From Punctularia strigosozonata HHB-11173 SS5 (taxonomy: Eukaryota > Basidiomycota > Agaricomycetes > Corticiales > Punctulariaceae), in assembly GCF_000264995.1 (NCBI RefSeq), contig NW_006767435.1, positions 1,411,161 through 1,442,693 on the forward strand: a DNA stretch of 31,533 nt, written 5' to 3'. The position numbers and the translations under genes are program-made. Under the pieces are notes generated by a model. The model was not told where the DNA came from and made no database searches. It was given only the letters and a program-made list of their open reading frames with translations. Shown piece after piece: positions 29,115 to 31,533 of this stretch (positions are counted from its first letter, which is position 1; each line of letters opens with the position of its first letter).

Positions 29115-29890
29115 AGCGATCATCGAGGTGGTGAAAGTACTTATGCCCCGTCTACACGTGTCCCCTAAGATGAACACGTTGGCTGCGAGTCAGAGAGCTG
29201 TGTGCATATCTGTGCACATATTGATATCATTTGAGATGGAAATCGAGTCCTTGATGACGGTTTGTGAGAAACAGCTGTAATGGCTGTTGAGGTTCGGGTA
29301 TGATGCGGTGGAAATGGATGGATGGTCCCTGAAAGCGGTGCCCTAGGCACCCACGCTTTGAGAATTGAGGGCTTTATTGCTCGCGCAGACATTCCGAGTT
29401 TCCTAAAAACAGGACCATATGCCAAACATATACACTTTGGCGCTGCCAGGTACCATCGCCGAGGTGTGCCTATTGCCACGGGCGCGGAGAACACAACTCC
29501 CAGAACCACGACTGGTTCTGTGGTGAACCTGCGTCCGAAGCCTCAGTGGATCCCAGGGCCTGACTGCTGGCATCACGGCTTGGAGGAACAAGAGAGGTAA
29601 GTGCTGGTGTCCAGGGCGTCCATATGGACGGGTGCAGCTCACACCAATCCGATGGGCGCGAGGGCGGAATGGGTCTTAGGCCGGCTTCTAGCCTGCAAAA
29701 GCGAACCTTGGCTCGTGATATCATCCACTAAGCGTGGAGTGAGGGCGACCACGGGAGCTGCAATGAGGCAGCAGCCGTATGAGGGAGGGTGCAACGATCC
29801 TCATGCGAGTTGCAAGCGCTTAGAAGTCAGGAGGGACGCATTTTTTTATGTAGATGTTCAGTGAATATCGGAGGTAGGTTAATGATGACA
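29115..29890. other. Intergenic, no recognised gene
   Basis: About 775 bp between two minus-strand F-box genes. Minus-strand frames of 80-114 codons exist (around 29165-29724) but have no recognisable domain and no continuity. It must contain the promoter of the downstream F-box gene near 29115. Confidence 0.45.
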
Positions 29891-30831
29891 TCAATACCTC
29901 GATATCCGTTCCTCCATGAAATCATCGTAGTCCGTTTCCTTGCTCCTATCATCAAGAATTGCGCAATCCCGTTCGCTGCTGCTGAAAATGTCCAAGATAA
30001 CGTCCAAATTATCCCGAGGCAAACCTATCTCCGGCCGCACTCGCAGACGCACATTTTCTGCGAGGGGTTCGATCATAAGGCTGATATTGTGCGAGTTACC
30101 TGGAGGCTCGATGTTTGCTATATCCTCGAGTAGACCCAAAAGGCGCCGGATGGAGTCCTGCTCCCAGGGCTGCATGTAAAAATCCGAAAGGAGGACTTGT
30201 TCTAGTTCTGGCGAGTGACGAGCGACGTTGCTCACGAGCAGACAGATATACGAGCATGCTGCTCGGCTTGACGAATGGAGGACTTGCAACCGGGGCATGC
30301 GGACGCAATCGAGCGAGGTCATGGCCACTTCGGAGCTATGTCCGAGTGAACAGAGACCACGATAGCCCGCGTGTTGATAGGTGAGGTGCGTGAGCTGCGG
30401 AAACATGAAGACTGTTTCTTCCTTTCCGAGAGGATGAAGGAATAGGCCCGGAATGGGATTATATGACATGACACTCAGCGTGCGCAAGGTGGGAGCAACG
30501 AGACGGAAGAGCTTCGCCCAGTGCCGCTCCTGGAGATCCAGCATGCCCCGTAGAGTGGTTCCTGGCTTTGGGGTGGCGAGCGCACGAGAGAAATTGTTGA
30601 CGGCGATGAACAGGTGAAGTACCTTCCGGCTCGCTTCGTCCAGCGTCAACAGCTCGTCCAAGAGCGCTTCCGTTTGTTGTGGTCCCGCTACGGCGACCGA
30701 CTGGAATCGGTGCTGTTTGCTAATGTCCGAAATGCGTTGGGATGCCAGCCAAACGCTCGTGCGGTTTTTCCTCCGTCGATGCAGGCTAATCGGACAATCG
30801 TGTCGAGGATCTCGTTCGGAAGGCGGTCCAT
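29891..30831 (-). CDS. F-box protein, family beta, with a frame break inside the F-box
   Basis: The F-box opening MDRLPNEILDTIVRLACIDGGKTARA starts at 30831. The rest of the protein (SVWLASQRISDISKQHRFQSVAVAGPQQTEALL to the stop at 29891) is in another frame; the switch falls at about 30745-30762. This second frame is open for about 340 codons, back to 30916, with LRR-like content (LVAPTLRTLSVMSYNP, LQVLHSSSRAACS, IRRLLGLLEDIANIEP, VILDIFSSSERDCAILDD). Options: a single-base indel (real or sequencing error), a 35-nt micro-intron (GTTTGG to ATTAG, in frame but shorter than usual), or a start in the second frame that discards the F-box helix. The related pseudogene at 23884-24852 has a break at the same place. 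Expected role: SCF substrate adaptor. Confidence 0.6.
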
Positions 30832-31533
30832 GATGTCGGTCCACTGCCAAGTACATGCCTGGCCGCACCCAGGGTTCAGCGCTATTCATAGCGAAGATCA
30901 ATGCACTCCAATGCACACACGCTGATATATACAGCGTTCAAACGTTTCTTGGGACTGCTGTGGTGGTGCGAAGCCGGTGGGGCTGGGCTACGCGGTGTTG
31001 TGTTGCGCGAGGTCTCGAGGCGACGTAGTACTGCGAGAAGGTGATGATGTAGGTGGGTGAGGGAGCGCGCGGAGCGCACGAGGAGACAGAGGCAAGGGGA
31101 GGACTGGGGTGGTCGGTACGCTAGTCGCTGTCGCTGTTGCTGATTCGTATCGCTGTCGGTGGTTCGCACGTAGATAGATATGAAATGTGTGTACACGGAG
31201 ACGCTGGTGAGCCGGGTGCTGGAATACGATACAAGAAAGAGCAAGTCTATTATACGCATCGTCTAGGGTCCGTGCGCCATCATCCTCGATCCTCTCGATC
31301 CTCTCGATCCCTCCCAACCGTCCTGATCCTGGTGATCTTGAGTTGTCGGCCGCCTGCGCAGGTATCGATCGTGCCTGTTGAGCGGCAGCCGTACGTCCGG
31401 AGCGTAGTGGGTCGAGGCGACGAGCGACGAGAGCAAAGAGTAGCGCGCAGCCACGGGCGTTGAGTAGCGAGAAGCACGCCGCGAGCAGGAGTGATGATGT
31501 CAGCGCTGACATTGATGTCGGTACGGCCCTGCG
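30832..31533. other. Window end, no secure gene
   Basis: A minus-strand frame (31512-30988) begins with a hydrophobic stretch (SLLLAACFSLLNARGCALLFALVARRL) and could be the last exon of a membrane protein entering from beyond the window, but composition then turns low-complexity (Ser/Pro/Ala/Thr) and no family is recognised. GATCCTCTC is repeated at about 31290-31313. The promoter of the neighbouring F-box gene should lie near 30832. Confidence 0.35.

Noticed and set aside
30988-31512. Minus-strand frame with a hydrophobic start as a secreted or membrane protein
   Set aside because: After the first 35 residues it is low-complexity, no homologue comes to mind and the window ends just upstream; kept only as a note.
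1-31533. CRISPR array, bacterial operon features, rRNA or tRNA genes
   Set aside because: Short GT-AG introns and eukaryotic families throughout; no spaced direct repeats of CRISPR type and no tRNA or rRNA signature seen by eye.

Overview
The window looks like nuclear DNA of a basidiomycete, probably an Agaricomycete and possibly Polyporales. It is GC-rich and its genes are broken by many short introns (about 47-77 nt). It carries families typical of mushroom genomes: divergent F-box proteins in several copies, expanded seven-helix receptors and a PAQR/Izh-type membrane protein. The organism is an inference from gene structure and families; no marker gene is present.

Layout. 1-2269: no secure gene, an 86-88 bp tandem repeat (1155-1411) and a short Copia-LTR-like remnant. 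2270-3895: intact F-box protein. 4832-18313: the dominant feature, four head-to-tail minus-strand genes (4832-6733, 9363-11156, 12028-13509, 16805-18313) for paralogous 7TM proteins resembling cAMP-receptor-like (class E) GPCRs. All four share one seven-exon structure with matching splice phases; internal exon lengths are identical except exon 3 (81 nt in the first, 78 nt in the rest). An F-box-like gene (7225-8232) and its decayed duplicate (8669-9157) sit inside the array. The apparent fifth receptor copy (15704-16400) abuts a 148-base N gap, and its 953 bp are repeated on the other side of the gap. It is best explained as an assembly artefact of unmerged contig ends.

18928-23648: a divergent housekeeping pair with a shared intergenic region of about 210 bp: an AFG1/LACE1-type mitochondrial AAA+ ATPase (minus), carrying an in-frame TGA before its conserved C-terminal part, and an Izh3-like PAQR protein (plus). 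23884-24852 and 29891-30831: two related minus-strand F-box genes, both with a frame break at the same point just after the F-box start; the first is clearly a pseudogene. 25228-27818: a RING-finger/coiled-coil protein (probable E3 ligase). 28110-29114: a second intact member of the F-box family seen at 7225. 30832-31533: no secure gene.

How it fits together. There is no metabolic cluster. The window is an accessory stretch of lineage-expanding receptors and ubiquitin-ligase adaptors (F-box, RING) next to a conserved mitochondrial/membrane pair. Recent tandem duplication, pseudogenisation, LTR remnants and small tandem repeats all indicate fast turnover. Two probable GC-AG introns were found. 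Exon boundaries were worked out by hand from reading frame, GT/GC-AG sites and paralogue comparison, without transcript data.
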